NCBI GenBank assembly: GCA_019635485.1
Contig: JAHBZL010000014.1
Location: forward strand, 50,587 to 114,586
Direction of reading: 5' to 3'
Source: Piscinibacter sp.
GTDB lineage: Bacteria; Pseudomonadota; Gammaproteobacteria; Burkholderiales; Burkholderiaceae_C
Length of the DNA stretch: 64,000 nt
A program made the translations under genes and the position numbers. The notes beneath the pieces were generated by a model, which was not told the DNA's origin, made no database searches, and was given only the letters and a program-made list of their open reading frames with translations. Positions 1-8,893 of this stretch are shown piece after piece; positions within the stretch are counted from its first letter, which is position 1; the number at the start of each line of letters is the position of its first letter.

Positions 1-85
1 CGGCCACCACCAGCGCACGAAAAGCCTTCAGGCGATGCAGCTGGGACAGCGCACCGAGGGAGCGGGTGGCCAACTCGTCGTCCAT
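1..85 (-). CDS. ArsR-family transcriptional regulator, N-terminal fragment (runs off window)
   Basis: Only the first 28 codons are inside the window, read leftward from the ATG at 85. The start resembles the arsR product transcribed the other way: after a short acidic leader both carry an Ala-Leu pair, then HRLKAFRALVVA here and VRLEAFRALVVA there, which is the first helix of an ArsR-type winged helix. I infer a paralogous repressor sharing a divergent control region of about 108 bp. The metal-binding residues lie outside the window, so its inducer cannot be judged. Confidence 0.6.
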   Translation of the reverse strand, partial: MDDELATRSLGALSQLHRLKAFRALVVA

Positions 86-118
86 GATCTTCAAAGGTTT
101 CGTGAATTATTGGATTGA

Positions 119-137
119 ATCATGACAAGGACATGAT
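119..137. promoter_or_regulatory. Inverted repeat in the divergent arsR control region
   Basis: ATCATG and CATGAT form a perfect 6-bp inverted repeat around a 7-bp spacer, midway between the two divergent ArsR-family genes. It could be an operator for the leftward regulator. The arms are short, so the call is tentative. Confidence 0.3.
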
Positions 138-157
138 GGGTGGAAGGGGAGCGGGGC

Positions 158-191
158 TTGCGCACCCCATTTGATTCAAGTATTCTTGAAT
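158..191 (+). promoter_or_regulatory. Candidate arsR promoter with overlapping operator
   Basis: A perfect inverted repeat, ATTCAAG-TATT-CTTGAAT, lies at 174-191, ending two bases before the ATG at 194. A plausible -35 box TTGCGC (158-163) and -10 box TATTCT (181-186) are 17 bp apart, so the palindrome covers the -10 box. A repressor bound there would block polymerase, as expected for ArsR autoregulation. The transcript would begin close to the ATG, so the mRNA may be leaderless; no Shine-Dalgarno sequence precedes that ATG. The -35 box is a weak match. Confidence 0.5.
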
Positions 192-193
192 TC

Positions 194-523
194 ATGGATC
201 GCGAAGCCGTTGTTCAAGCCCTGTCCGCACTCGCCCACCCGGTCCGGCTGGAGGCGTTCCGGGCGCTCGTCGTCGCCGGTCACGACGGGCTGGCGCAGAA
301 GGCCCTGGCCGAGGCCGTCGGCGTGGGGCCGACGAACCTCGCCTTCCACCTCAAGGAGCTGGCCGCTGCGGGACTGGTCAGCCAGTCCCAGGCCGGCCGA
401 TTCGTCATGTACCGGGCGGGCTACGACCAGATGAACGCGCTGCTCGCCTATCTCACCGAAAGCTGCTGCGCAGGCCCGGCCAAGGTGCCCTCCTCGCAGA
501 CCTCCGACACCTGCGGGTGCTGA
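194..523 (+). CDS. arsR: ArsR-family metalloregulator with C-terminal cysteines
   Basis: A 109-residue winged-helix repressor of the ArsR/SmtB family, expected to release DNA when it binds arsenite or a similar soft metal. The helix-turn-helix lies around residues 36-60. The metal site appears to be C-terminal: Cys91-Cys92 plus Cys107 and Cys109. This resembles the class of ArsR that senses As(III) through a C-terminal CC...C set rather than a DNA-binding-helix CxC. A GTG at 140 in the same frame is a possible alternative start. I chose the ATG at 194 because it fits the family N-terminus and directly follows the operator palindrome. It heads a run with the monooxygenase and exporter genes. 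Confidence 0.85.
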   Translation: MDREAVVQALSALAHPVRLEAFRALVVAGHDGLAQKALAEAVGVGPTNLAFHLKELAAAGLVSQSQAGRFVMYRAGYDQMNALLAYLTESCCAGPAKVPSSQTSDTCGC

Positions 524-559
524 CCCGCTCCACGCCCGTCATCTTCCTTGGGAACCACC

Positions 560-2179
560 ATGCCCACGATCTCACTGCGGCCGGCCCAACCGACCGAGCC
601 GCCAAAGGCCACCCTCCTGGACCGTCTCCCGGTCGCCGTGCTCGGCGCGGGCCCGGTGGGGTTGGCCGCTGCAGCCCGGCTGGTCGAGCGCGGCATGCCG
701 TTCTTCATCCTGGAGGCGGCCTCGACCGTCGGCGCCAACCTCGATGACTACGGCCACGTGCGGCTGTTCTCGCCGTGGCGCTACGACATCGACGCGGCGA
801 TGGCCAGGCTGCTCGAGCCGACGGGCTGGCGCGCCCCCGACCCGCAGGCGCTGCCCCTGGCGGGCGAGGTCGTGGCGCGGGTGCTCGCGCCCTTCGCGGC
901 CTTGCCGCAGGTTGCCGCCGCGCTCCAGCTGGACACCCGAGTGCTGGCGGTCACCCGCGAAGGCTTCGACAAGGTGAAGAGCGCCGGACGCGCGAACGCA
1001 CCCTTCGTGATCCGCGCCGAGCACCGCGGCGAGATCGTCGAGTTCAAGGCCCGCGCGGTCATCGATGCCACCGGCACCTGGAACCACCCGAACCCGGTCG
1101 GCGCCAGCGGCCTGCCGGCGATCGGCGAGCGCGGGCTGGCGGAGCGCATCTTCTACGGCATCCCCGACGTCCTCGGCGCGCAGCGCGGCCGCTATGCCGG
1201 CAAGCGCACGCTCGTGGTGGGGGCCGGCCACTCGGCCGCCAACGCGCTGCTCTACCTTGCCGAGCTCGCCGGCCAGGCGCCGGGAACGCAACTGGTGTGG
1301 TCGGTGCGCTCGCCGGCGCTGACGCGCGTGTTCGGCGGCGGCGATGCCGACGCCTTGCCGGCGCGCGGCGCGCTCGGCACGTCGTTGCGCCGGCTGCGGG
1401 ATTCGGGCGGCCTGCAGTTCCACGCCGGGCTGCGCATCACGCACATCGACCAGCGCGACGGCCGGCTGAGCGCGCGCGGCGTCGACGCCGAGGGCCGCGA
1501 GCAGGCCATCGACGGCATCGACGAGATCATCTGCGCCACCGGTCAGCGCCCGGACCTCGGACTGACGGGCGAACTGCGGGTGAAGCTCGATCCGTGGCTC
1601 GAGTCCAACGAGGCACTGGGCCCGCTGATCGATCCGAACCTGCACAGCTGCGGCACGGTGCGCCCGCACGGGCACCGCGAACTCGGCCACCCCGAGCCCG
1701 GGCTCTACACGGTGGGCGTGAAGAGCTACGGCCGCGCGCCGACCTTCCTGATGGCCACCGGCTTCGAGCAGGTGCGCTCGGTGGTCGCAGCGATCGCCGG
1801 CGACCTCGCCGCGGCCGACCGGGTCGAACTCGACCTGCCCGAGACCGGTGTCTGCAGTGCCAGCGGCAGCACGACCGAAGGCCTTGCGGACGCCGCGTGC
1901 TGCGGGACGGCGCCCTCCTCCGCGCTCGCGTCCGCCGCTGCCGCGTCGGGTTGCGGGAACGGCGGCTGCGACACAGCGGCGGAGCCGAAGCCGGCCGCAG
2001 CGGTCACGGCCGCGACCAAGGCGCCAACTTCTTGCTGCGGCGGGCCGGCGACGGCCAATGCATCGGCCTGCTGCGCCCTGGACGAACAGAAGAAGGCCGA
2101 AGGGCAGGCGGGTTGTGGCTGCGGCACGCCCGCCAGCGCTCCGGCCCCGGCCCGTACCGCCACGAGCGCCTGCTGCTGA
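560..2179 (+). CDS. ArsO-like flavin-dependent monooxygenase with cysteine-rich tail
   Basis: A 539-residue cytoplasmic flavoprotein. Residues 29-34 (GAGPVG) form the FAD Rossmann motif and 221-226 (GAGHSA) the NAD(P)H motif, the layout of flavin monooxygenases called ArsO in arsenic islands. The last 108 residues (432-539) are low in complexity, rich in Ala, Gly and Ser, and hold 13 cysteines, many as CC or CxC, ending in -SACC. Such a tail could bind As(III) or another thiophilic metal; this is inference. A TTG at 548 is in frame, but the ATG at 560 is preferred. It follows arsR by 36 bp and its stop overlaps the exporter start. The substrate is unknown; organoarsenicals or arsenite are the obvious candidates. 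Confidence 0.75.
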   Translation: MPTISLRPAQPTEPPKATLLDRLPVAVLGAGPVGLAAAARLVERGMPFFILEAASTVGANLDDYGHVRLFSPWRYDIDAAMARLLEPTGWRAPDPQALPLAGEVVARVLAPFAALPQVAAALQLDTRVLAVTREGFDKVKSAGRANAPFVIRAEHRGEIVEFKARAVIDATGTWNHPNPVGASGLPAIGERGLAERIFYGIPDVLGAQRGRYAGKRTLVVGAGHSAANALLYLAELAGQAPGTQLVWSVRSPALTRVFGGGDADALPARGALGTSLRRLRDSGGLQFHAGLRITHIDQRDGRLSARGVDAEGREQAIDGIDEIICATGQRPDLGLTGELRVKLDPWLESNEALGPLIDPNLHSCGTVRPHGHRELGHPEPGLYTVGVKSYGRAPTFLMATGFEQVRSVVAAIAGDLAAADRVELDLPETGVCSASGSTTEGLADAACCGTAPSSALASAAAASGCGNGGCDTAAEPKPAAAVTAATKAPTSCCGGPATANASACCALDEQKKAEGQAGCGCGTPASAPAPARTATSACC

Positions 2180-3384
2180 TGCCGAGCCGCCGCGCCGGCA
2201 CGGTGGCGCGACTGGGCACGGCGCAGACGCTCGCCTGGGCGTCCACGTACTACCTGCCGGCGATCCTCGCCGCGCCGATGGCGCGCGACCTCGGCACGTC
2301 CGAACCGACCGTGTTCGCGGCCTTCAGCGCCGCGCTGATCGTCTCGGCGCTGATCGGGCCGAGGGCCGGTGCCGCCATAGACCGGCTCGGCGGGCGGCCG
2401 GTACTGATGGCCACGAGCGTGCTGTTCGCCGCCGGCCTGTGCGGGCTCGGCCTGTCGCAGGGGCCCGTCGGACTGTTCGCGGCCTGGCTCATGCTCGGCA
2501 TCGGCATGGGCAGCGGGCTGTACGAGGCGGCGTTTGCGTCGCTGGTGCGGCTCTACGGCAAGGACGCGCGGACCAGCATCACCGGCATCACGCTGATCGC
2601 CGGCTTCGCCAGCACCGTGGGTTGGCCACTCTCGACCTACCTCGAGAGCCGGCACGGATGGCGCATCGCCTGCTTCTCCTGGGCCGCGCTGCACCTGGTG
2701 CTCGGCCTGCCGCTCAATGCGCTGCTGCCGAAGGCGGAACACGGCCACCCCGGCGCCGACCCGGCCGCGGCGGCGGCGCCCGAATCGGAAGCCCGACAAG
2801 AGCCACCGTCCTGGCGCGCGATGGCGATCCTCTCGTTCGTGTTCGCGACGACGTGGTTCATCTCGACGGCGATGGCGGCGCACCTGCCGAGGCTGATCCT
2901 GGCGACCGGTGCCACCGCGGCGACGGCGCTGCTCGTGGGCAGCCTGATCGGCCCGGCCCAGGTGGCGGGCCGGGTGCTGGAGTTCGGATGGCTGCGCCGG
3001 GTCCACCCGCTGCTGTCGGCGCGCCTGGCGGCGGCGCTGCACCCGATCGGCGTGGGCCTGCTGCTCGTCGGCGGTCCGACACTGGCGCCGCTGTTCGGCG
3101 TGTTGCACGGCGCCGGCAACGGCATCCTGACCATCGCCAAGGGCACGTTGCCGCTCGTGCTGTTCGGCAGCAGCGGCTATGGGGCCCGACAGGGCTGGTT
3201 GATGGTGCCGGCGCGGGTGGCGCAGGCGCTGGCGCCGTTCGTCTTCGGCATCGCGCTGGACCGGTTGCAGTCCGGTGCCCTGTGGGTCACCGCGGCGATC
3301 GGATCGGCGGCGTTGCTCGCGCTGCTGGCGCTGCGCGCGCCCGCCGGGGACGGCGCCGCAGCCCCTGTCACCGCCGGCCGCTGA
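2179..3384 (+). CDS. MFS transporter of an arsenic-type operon
   Basis: A 401-residue major facilitator protein with about 12 hydrophobic segments in two halves, separated by a hydrophilic loop near residue 200. The typical loop between helices 2 and 3 is present (IDRLGGRPVL). The ATG shares its A with the preceding TGA stop, so translation is coupled to the monooxygenase. Its place after arsR and the flavoprotein suggests that it exports a trivalent arsenical or the monooxygenase product. MFS arsenic exporters such as ArsK and ArsJ are known, but I cannot assign this one to either. It converges on the next gene with a 28-bp gap. Confidence 0.75.
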   Translation: MPSRRAGTVARLGTAQTLAWASTYYLPAILAAPMARDLGTSEPTVFAAFSAALIVSALIGPRAGAAIDRLGGRPVLMATSVLFAAGLCGLGLSQGPVGLFAAWLMLGIGMGSGLYEAAFASLVRLYGKDARTSITGITLIAGFASTVGWPLSTYLESRHGWRIACFSWAALHLVLGLPLNALLPKAEHGHPGADPAAAAAPESEARQEPPSWRAMAILSFVFATTWFISTAMAAHLPRLILATGATAATALLVGSLIGPAQVAGRVLEFGWLRRVHPLLSARLAAALHPIGVGLLLVGGPTLAPLFGVLHGAGNGILTIAKGTLPLVLFGSSGYGARQGWLMVPARVAQALAPFVFGIALDRLQSGALWVTAAIGSAALLALLALRAPAGDGAAAPVTAGR

Positions 3385-3412
3385 ACCGGCCTGCGACGTT
3401 TGTCCGCCCGGC

Positions 3413-5695
3413 TCAGACCGTCAGCGGCAGCTCGCGCAGCCGGCGACCCGTCAGCACGAACAGCGCATTGGCCAGCGCCGGCGCGAGCGGCGGCAGGCCT
3501 GGCTCGCCGACCCCGCCGGGCGGCCGCGTGCTCGGCACGAGGTGCGTCTCGATGCGCGGCGTCTCGGCCAGGGTCAGGATCGGATGGTTCGGGAAGTTGG
3601 TCTGCTGCACCCGGCTGGCGACGATGTCGATGCGGCCGTAGAGCGCGGCGGAAAGCGCGAACACGACGGCACTCTCCATCTGCTGCGCCACGATGCCCGG
3701 GTTGACGACGGTGCCGACGTCGGCGGCCACGACGACCCGGCGCACACGCGGCCGGCCGGCGTCGAGGCTGGCCTCGACGACCTGCGCGACGATGCTGCCG
3801 AAACACTCGTGCAGCGCCACGCCGCGCGCCACGCCGGGCGGCCGCGTGCGGCCCCAGCCGGCCTTCTCGGCGGCCAGCGTGAGCACCGCGGCGTGGCGCG
3901 GCATGTCCTCCAGCAGCCCGAGGCGGAAGGCCACCGGATCCTGGTTCGCCTCGGCCGCCAGCTCGTCGATGAAACACTCGCTGAAGAACGCGTTGTGCGA
4001 ATGGCCGACGGCGCGCCAGTTGCCGATCGGCACGCCGCTGTGCGTCGCCGCGTGCGCCATGCGCTGATGCGGCACCGCATACGGCAGGTCGAACAGGCCC
4101 TCGTCGGCGGTCTTGTCGGGCAGGTCGACGGGCAGCGCCAGCGCCGGCGCGTTGCGCTCCAGGAAGCGCGGCGTCAGCGCGTCGCCGGCGCTGGTGAAGC
4201 GCAGCACCTGCAGGCGCCCGTCGCGGTCCAGCCCGGCCTGCATCAGCGCGGCGGCGGCCGGCCGGTAGAAGTCGTGCGTCAGGTCCTCCTCGCGCGGCCA
4301 GACGAGCTGCACCGGCGCGCCGCCGCATTCGAGCGCGATGCGCACCGCCTGGCCGATCACGTCGGTCTCGAGGCGGCGCCCGAAGCCGCCGCCGAGGTAG
4401 GTCACGTGCAGCGTGACGCGTTCTTCGGGCACGCCGGCCACGCGCGCGGCCAGGGCGCGCGCGAAGCTCGGCACCTGCGTCGGTGCCCACAGTTCGACGC
4501 CGCCGTCGGCGACCCGCGCGGTGCAGTTCGGCGGCTCCAGCGTCGCGTGGGCCAGGTACGGTGCCTGGTACAGGCGCTCGACGCGGCGCTCGGCCCGTGC
4601 CAGCGCATCGTCCGCATCGCCGCGCGCGGTGAAGGCGAAGCCCTCGTCGGCGAGCGCGGCGGCGCGGGCGCGTTGTGCCAGCGATTCGGCGATCCGCGTG
4701 CTGTCCAGCGTGCCGGCCGGCGGGCCGCGCCACTCGATGTCCAGCGCGTCGGCGCCGCGCCGGGCGTGCCAGGTGCTGCGCCCGACCACCGCGACGGCCG
4801 GGGTGGAACCGGCGAAGGGCATCAGCCGGACCACGCGCGACACGCCCGGCTGGCGCAGCGCCGCGTCGACATCGAAGCGCCCCGGGCTGCCGCCGAGCTG
4901 CGGCGCGTGGCGCACGACCGCGTACAGCTGGCCGGGCAGGCGCACGTCCAGCCCGAACACCGCCGAACCGTCGACCTTGCGCGGCACGTCCACACGCGGC
5001 TGCGTGCGGCCCAGCAACGACCACTGCTCCGGGCTCTTCAGGCGCACGTCGCCCGGCGGCGTCGCCGCCGCTTCACGGGCCAGCGCGCCGAAGTCCGCCC
5101 GCTGCACGGTGCCCGGGTGGCTCACCACCCCGTCGCGCACTTCCAGCTCGTCGACCGGGAGCTTCCACTGCAGCGAGGCGGCGCCGACCAGGCGCGCGCG
5201 CGCCGTCGCCGCGGCGAGGCGCAGCGGCTCCCAGGCGTCCGCCACGCTGGCGGAGCCGCCGGTCAGGCTCAGGCCGAGCTCGCGTGCCAGCTTCGCGACC
5301 ACCCAGCGCCCGGCCAGCACGGTGGCGGTCTCGTGGCCCGGTTCGGCGTCGCGCGGATGCTCCGGCAGGCCACCCAGCAGCGCGGCGACGTTGCCGTACA
5401 GCGAATCCGCCCCGGCGTCCTCGAGGTCGATCTTCGCGAGCCCGATGTCGAGTTCCTCGGCCACCAGCATCGCGAGCGCCGTGTGCACGCCCTGGCCCAT
5501 CTCGCTGCGGTTCATCGCCAGCACGACGCGGCCGGCCGGCGTGATGCGGATCCAGCCGTTCAGCACGATGCGGTCCTGCGCATCGGCCAGCGTGGCGGGC
5601 CGGCCGATGCGGCCGCGCGGCGGCAGCACCCCCCAGCCGACCAGCAGCGCCCCGGCCACGCCCGCCCCGCTGAGCAGCAGGCTGCGTCGTTTCAT
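3413..5695 (-). CDS. Molybdopterin-binding aldehyde/isoquinoline oxidoreductase, large (beta) subunit
   Basis: A 760-residue protein of the xanthine oxidase superfamily, in the IorB type. The N-terminus [10 protein letters not shown] followed by a hydrophobic stretch resembles a twin-arginine signal, as usual for this subfamily. GGGFGRR is the molybdopterin-binding loop, and GVGEPGLPP near the C-terminus carries the glutamate used in hydroxylation. Together with the upstream 2Fe-2S subunit it would hydroxylate a heterocycle or aldehyde with water as the oxygen source. Its start overlaps the stop of the small subunit by 4 bp. No cytochrome or maturation gene is adjacent, and the substrate cannot be read from sequence. 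Confidence 0.85.
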   Translation of the reverse strand: MKRRSLLLSGAGVAGALLVGWGVLPPRGRIGRPATLADAQDRIVLNGWIRITPAGRVVLAMNRSEMGQGVHTALAMLVAEELDIGLAKIDLEDAGADSLYGNVAALLGGLPEHPRDAEPGHETATVLAGRWVVAKLARELGLSLTGGSASVADAWEPLRLAAATARARLVGAASLQWKLPVDELEVRDGVVSHPGTVQRADFGALAREAAATPPGDVRLKSPEQWSLLGRTQPRVDVPRKVDGSAVFGLDVRLPGQLYAVVRHAPQLGGSPGRFDVDAALRQPGVSRVVRLMPFAGSTPAVAVVGRSTWHARRGADALDIEWRGPPAGTLDSTRIAESLAQRARAAALADEGFAFTARGDADDALARAERRVERLYQAPYLAHATLEPPNCTARVADGGVELWAPTQVPSFARALAARVAGVPEERVTLHVTYLGGGFGRRLETDVIGQAVRIALECGGAPVQLVWPREEDLTHDFYRPAAAALMQAGLDRDGRLQVLRFTSAGDALTPRFLERNAPALALPVDLPDKTADEGLFDLPYAVPHQRMAHAATHSGVPIGNWRAVGHSHNAFFSECFIDELAAEANQDPVAFRLGLLEDMPRHAAVLTLAAEKAGWGRTRPPGVARGVALHECFGSIVAQVVEASLDAGRPRVRRVVVAADVGTVVNPGIVAQQMESAVVFALSAALYGRIDIVASRVQQTNFPNHPILTLAETPRIETHLVPSTRPPGGVGEPGLPPLAPALANALFVLTGRRLRELPLTV

Positions 5696-6171
5696 CGGCG
5701 CTTCGCGGCCGCGCGCAGTTCGTCGGCCGCGGCGTGGATCGCGGCGCGGATGCGCGGGTAGGTGCCGCAGCGGCACAGGTTCGTGATCGCCGCATCGATG
5801 TCGGCGTCGGTCGGGTCCGGCTCACGCTCCAGCAGCGCGGCCGCGGCCATCAGCATGCCGCTCTGGCAGTAGCCGCATTGCGGCACCTGCTCGGCGATCC
5901 AGGCCCGCTGCAGCGGGTGCGGCTGCGCCGCGCTGCCGAGCGCCTCGATCGTGCGCACCGTGCGGCCGGCCACGGCCGACAGCGGCAGCACGCAGCTGCG
6001 CTGCGCCTGGCCGTCCACGTGCACGGTGCAGGCGCCGCAGGCGGCCACGCCGCAGCCGAACTTGGTGCCGGTCAGCTGCAGCACGTCGCGCAACGCCCAC
6101 AGCAGCGGCATGTCCGGCGCCACCGCCTCGTCGGGCAGTTCGCGCAGGGAGCCGTTGACGTGGAGCTGCAT
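5692..6171 (-). CDS. 2Fe-2S subunit of isoquinoline oxidoreductase-type hydroxylase
   Basis: A 159-residue two-domain ferredoxin-like subunit. The N-terminal plant-type cluster uses Cys40, Cys45, Cys48 and Cys60; the C-terminal helical domain binds a second cluster with Cys99, Cys102, Cys133 and Cys135. All eight ligands are present. It passes electrons from the molybdenum subunit encoded immediately downstream, with which it overlaps by 4 bp (ATGA). It has no signal peptide of its own, so it would be exported only by riding with the large subunit, as known for this family. Confidence 0.88.
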   Translation of the reverse strand: MQLHVNGSLRELPDEAVAPDMPLLWALRDVLQLTGTKFGCGVAACGACTVHVDGQAQRSCVLPLSAVAGRTVRTIEALGSAAQPHPLQRAWIAEQVPQCGYCQSGMLMAAAALLEREPDPTDADIDAAITNLCRCGTYPRIRAAIHAAADELRAAAKRR

Positions 6172-6269
6172 GCGGGCGGGTCGCTGGGGCGGGCCCGCAT
6201 TGTGGGCTCAGATCGGCCCGGCGCTGTTCCTCGATGTGTCGGCGCGGGGCCGAGGCCCCGGCCGCCGCG

Positions 6270-8846
6270 TCAGGCCGCGAGCGGCAGCGACGCGCCGCCG
6301 CTGCGCTGCTCGATCCGGTCGAGCAGCTCGTCGACCTGGCTCGCGTCCATCGGACGCGACAGGTGGAAGCCCTGCCCGGATTCGCAGCCCATCTCGCGCA
6401 GCTGCGACAGCTGCGATTCGGTCTCGATGCCTTCGGCGATGACCTGCTTGCCCAGCGAGGCGCCGAGCGAGACGATCGCGCGCACGACCTCGGACTCCTT
6501 CGAGCCGACCTGCATGCCGCGCACGAACGAGGCATCGATCTTCAGGCTGTCGATCGGCAGGCTGGACAGGTAGGACAGCGACGAGTAGCCGGTGCCGAAG
6601 TCGTCCACGCTCAAGCCGACGCCCAGCTCGCGCAGTTCGGCCAGCTGGCTGATGGTGCCCTCGACCTGCTCCATCAGCACGTTCTCGGTCAGCTCGAGCG
6701 TCACCTGCTCGGGCGTCAGACGTGCGCCGACGATGGCACGCGTCACGCGGTTCGCGAAGCCCCGGTGCGCGAGGTCGTTGCCCGACACGTTGACCTGCAT
6801 GCGCAGGTGCTGGAACTGCGGCCCGCGTGCGTGCCACTGGCGCAGCTGGCGGCAGGCGCGGTCCAGCACCAGGTCGGTCAGCGGCGCGATCAGCGCCGAC
6901 TCCTCGGCGATCGGGATGAAGGTGGCCGGGCTGATGTCGCCGAGCGTCGAATGGCGCCAGCGCGCCAGCGCCTCGAAGCCGGCGAGGCGGCCGGTGGCGA
7001 GCTCGTGCAGCGGCTGGTAGGCGACCGTCAGGCGACCGGCATCCAGCGCGCGGCGCAGTTCGCCTTCGAGCAGCACGCGGTCGGTGACCTGCTGGTGCAG
7101 CCCGGCGTCGAACACCGCATGGCGCGCCTTGCCGGCCGCCTTGGCCTGGTACATCGCGATGTCGGCGTCGCGCAGCACCTCTTCCGGCAACCGGTAGCCG
7201 ATGCTGCTGGTGGTGATGCCGATGCTCGCGCTGCTGGTGATCTCGGTGCCGCTGATCAGCACCGGCTGGCGCAGCGCCTGCTGCAGCCGGTCGGCCAGGT
7301 GCACCGCGCTGGCGTCGCGGTCGATGTTCAGGCACAGCACGGCGAACTCGTCGCCGCCCAGGCGCGCCACGACGTCGCCCGGCCGCACGTGCACGCGGAT
7401 CCGCCGCGACACCTGCACCAGGAACTCGTCGCCGGCGCCATGGCCCATGCTGTCGTTGATCAGCTTGAACCGGTCGAAGTCGAGGAACATCACCGCGAAG
7501 CGGAACGCCGGGTCCGCCCGGTGCGTGTTGACGGCGCGCGCCAGGTGTTCGTGGAAATGCGCGCGGTTCGGCAGGCCGGTCAGGTTGTCGTGGAAGGCGA
7601 TGTGCTGCAGGCGCTGCTCGGCCAGCCGGCGCGCGCTGATGTCCTGCACCTGCACGATCAGCGTGGCGGCCTCGCCGTCGGTGTCGCCGAGCAGGCTGGC
7701 GTTCAGCGCCACCCACACGTCGGCGCCGTCGCGATGCCGGCAGCGCATCTCCAGCGCGATCGATTCGTCGTGCCGCGCCGCGACGCGGCCGAGCTGCTCG
7801 ATCAGCCCCGGTGCATCCTCGGCACTCGTGAATTCGCCGAGCCGGCGGCCGAGCATGTCGGCCTCCTCCTGGCCCAGCAGCGTGCGCAGCGCGCGGTTGA
7901 CCTGGCGCAGCGTGCCGTCCGGGCCGACCAGCGCCATGCCGATCGACGCATGCGCGAAGGCGCTGTGGAAGCGCTGCTCGCTCTCGCGCAGCTCGCGCAG
8001 GTGGCGCGCCGCCTGCTGCGCCTCGCGCTCGGCAGCCTCGACGCGGCTGCGCCGCACGGCCTCGTCGGCCGACTGCTGGCGGAAGAAGAAGTGCAGCGTC
8101 GCGAGCATCAGGCCGACGATCGGGACCACCGCCATCAGCACGCCGGGACCGGACTGCGCCACCGTCAGTGTCAGCAGGCAGGCCACCGAGGCGCTGCCGG
8201 CGTAGGTGGTGGCGATCCAGCCGAAGCTGCCGAACAGCTCGCGCAGCGCCGGGCGCTGGTTGCGCTTCAGGTAGATCACCAGCGTGACCAGCACGGTGTT
8301 GACGACGAAGTAGACGATCGAGAACGCCATCGCCGCGAGCAGCAGCGCACCGTCGCTGTACAGCCCGCGTGCCTGCAGCGCCGCGATGCTGGCGTGCAGC
8401 AGCGTGCCGGCCCCGAACATCGCGACCGCGGCCATCGCCGGGCTGGCGATGCGGCTGGTCCAGCGCCTGGACGTGCGCCAGGAGCCGACCAGGGCCTCGC
8501 CGGCGGCCGCCAGTGCGGCGGCGGCCGGGCCGTGCATCAGCAGCACGAGGAAGATGAACACCTCGCCGGCCACGAACGAGTTCTTCGAGCGCGGCAGGCG
8601 CACCGGGAAGAAACCGGCCAGCGTGGCGACGAGCGCGCCGGCCAGCGTCTGCAGCACCGCCGCGTGCGACAGATGGCGCAGCGACACCGCGGAGTACAGC
8701 AGGATCGCCGCGCCGAGCAGCACCATGGCCCACCAGTAGACGGTCGCCTGCCGGTTGTAGTCCGGCATCAGCGCGGCATGCAGCCGCCGCCAGGGGCCGG
8801 CGGGCACGCCGGGGTCTTCGAGCGACGGGGTGATGGTGGCGGACAT
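6270..8846 (-). CDS. Membrane GGDEF-EAL protein with PAS domain (cyclic-di-GMP turnover)
   Basis: An 858-residue protein. Residues about 25-260 contain several membrane segments of MASE type, followed by a short coiled coil, a PAS domain (about 275-400), a GGDEF domain and an EAL domain. The cyclase motif GGDEF is intact, with an inhibitory-site RPGD five residues before it. The phosphodiesterase domain keeps EAL, the DDFGTGYSSL loop and downstream acidic residues. Both activities could therefore be real, with the cyclase under product inhibition. It starts 47 bp after the protease gene on the same strand and is probably co-transcribed with it. Confidence 0.88.
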   Translation of the reverse strand: MSATITPSLEDPGVPAGPWRRLHAALMPDYNRQATVYWWAMVLLGAAILLYSAVSLRHLSHAAVLQTLAGALVATLAGFFPVRLPRSKNSFVAGEVFIFLVLLMHGPAAAALAAAGEALVGSWRTSRRWTSRIASPAMAAVAMFGAGTLLHASIAALQARGLYSDGALLLAAMAFSIVYFVVNTVLVTLVIYLKRNQRPALRELFGSFGWIATTYAGSASVACLLTLTVAQSGPGVLMAVVPIVGLMLATLHFFFRQQSADEAVRRSRVEAAEREAQQAARHLRELRESEQRFHSAFAHASIGMALVGPDGTLRQVNRALRTLLGQEEADMLGRRLGEFTSAEDAPGLIEQLGRVAARHDESIALEMRCRHRDGADVWVALNASLLGDTDGEAATLIVQVQDISARRLAEQRLQHIAFHDNLTGLPNRAHFHEHLARAVNTHRADPAFRFAVMFLDFDRFKLINDSMGHGAGDEFLVQVSRRIRVHVRPGDVVARLGGDEFAVLCLNIDRDASAVHLADRLQQALRQPVLISGTEITSSASIGITTSSIGYRLPEEVLRDADIAMYQAKAAGKARHAVFDAGLHQQVTDRVLLEGELRRALDAGRLTVAYQPLHELATGRLAGFEALARWRHSTLGDISPATFIPIAEESALIAPLTDLVLDRACRQLRQWHARGPQFQHLRMQVNVSGNDLAHRGFANRVTRAIVGARLTPEQVTLELTENVLMEQVEGTISQLAELRELGVGLSVDDFGTGYSSLSYLSSLPIDSLKIDASFVRGMQVGSKESEVVRAIVSLGASLGKQVIAEGIETESQLSQLREMGCESGQGFHLSRPMDASQVDELLDRIEQRSGGASLPLAA

Positions 8847-8893
8847 CGGTAGTCTCCGGAAGCGGTGCGCGCGGTGACGATCGGGCGGTGGTC

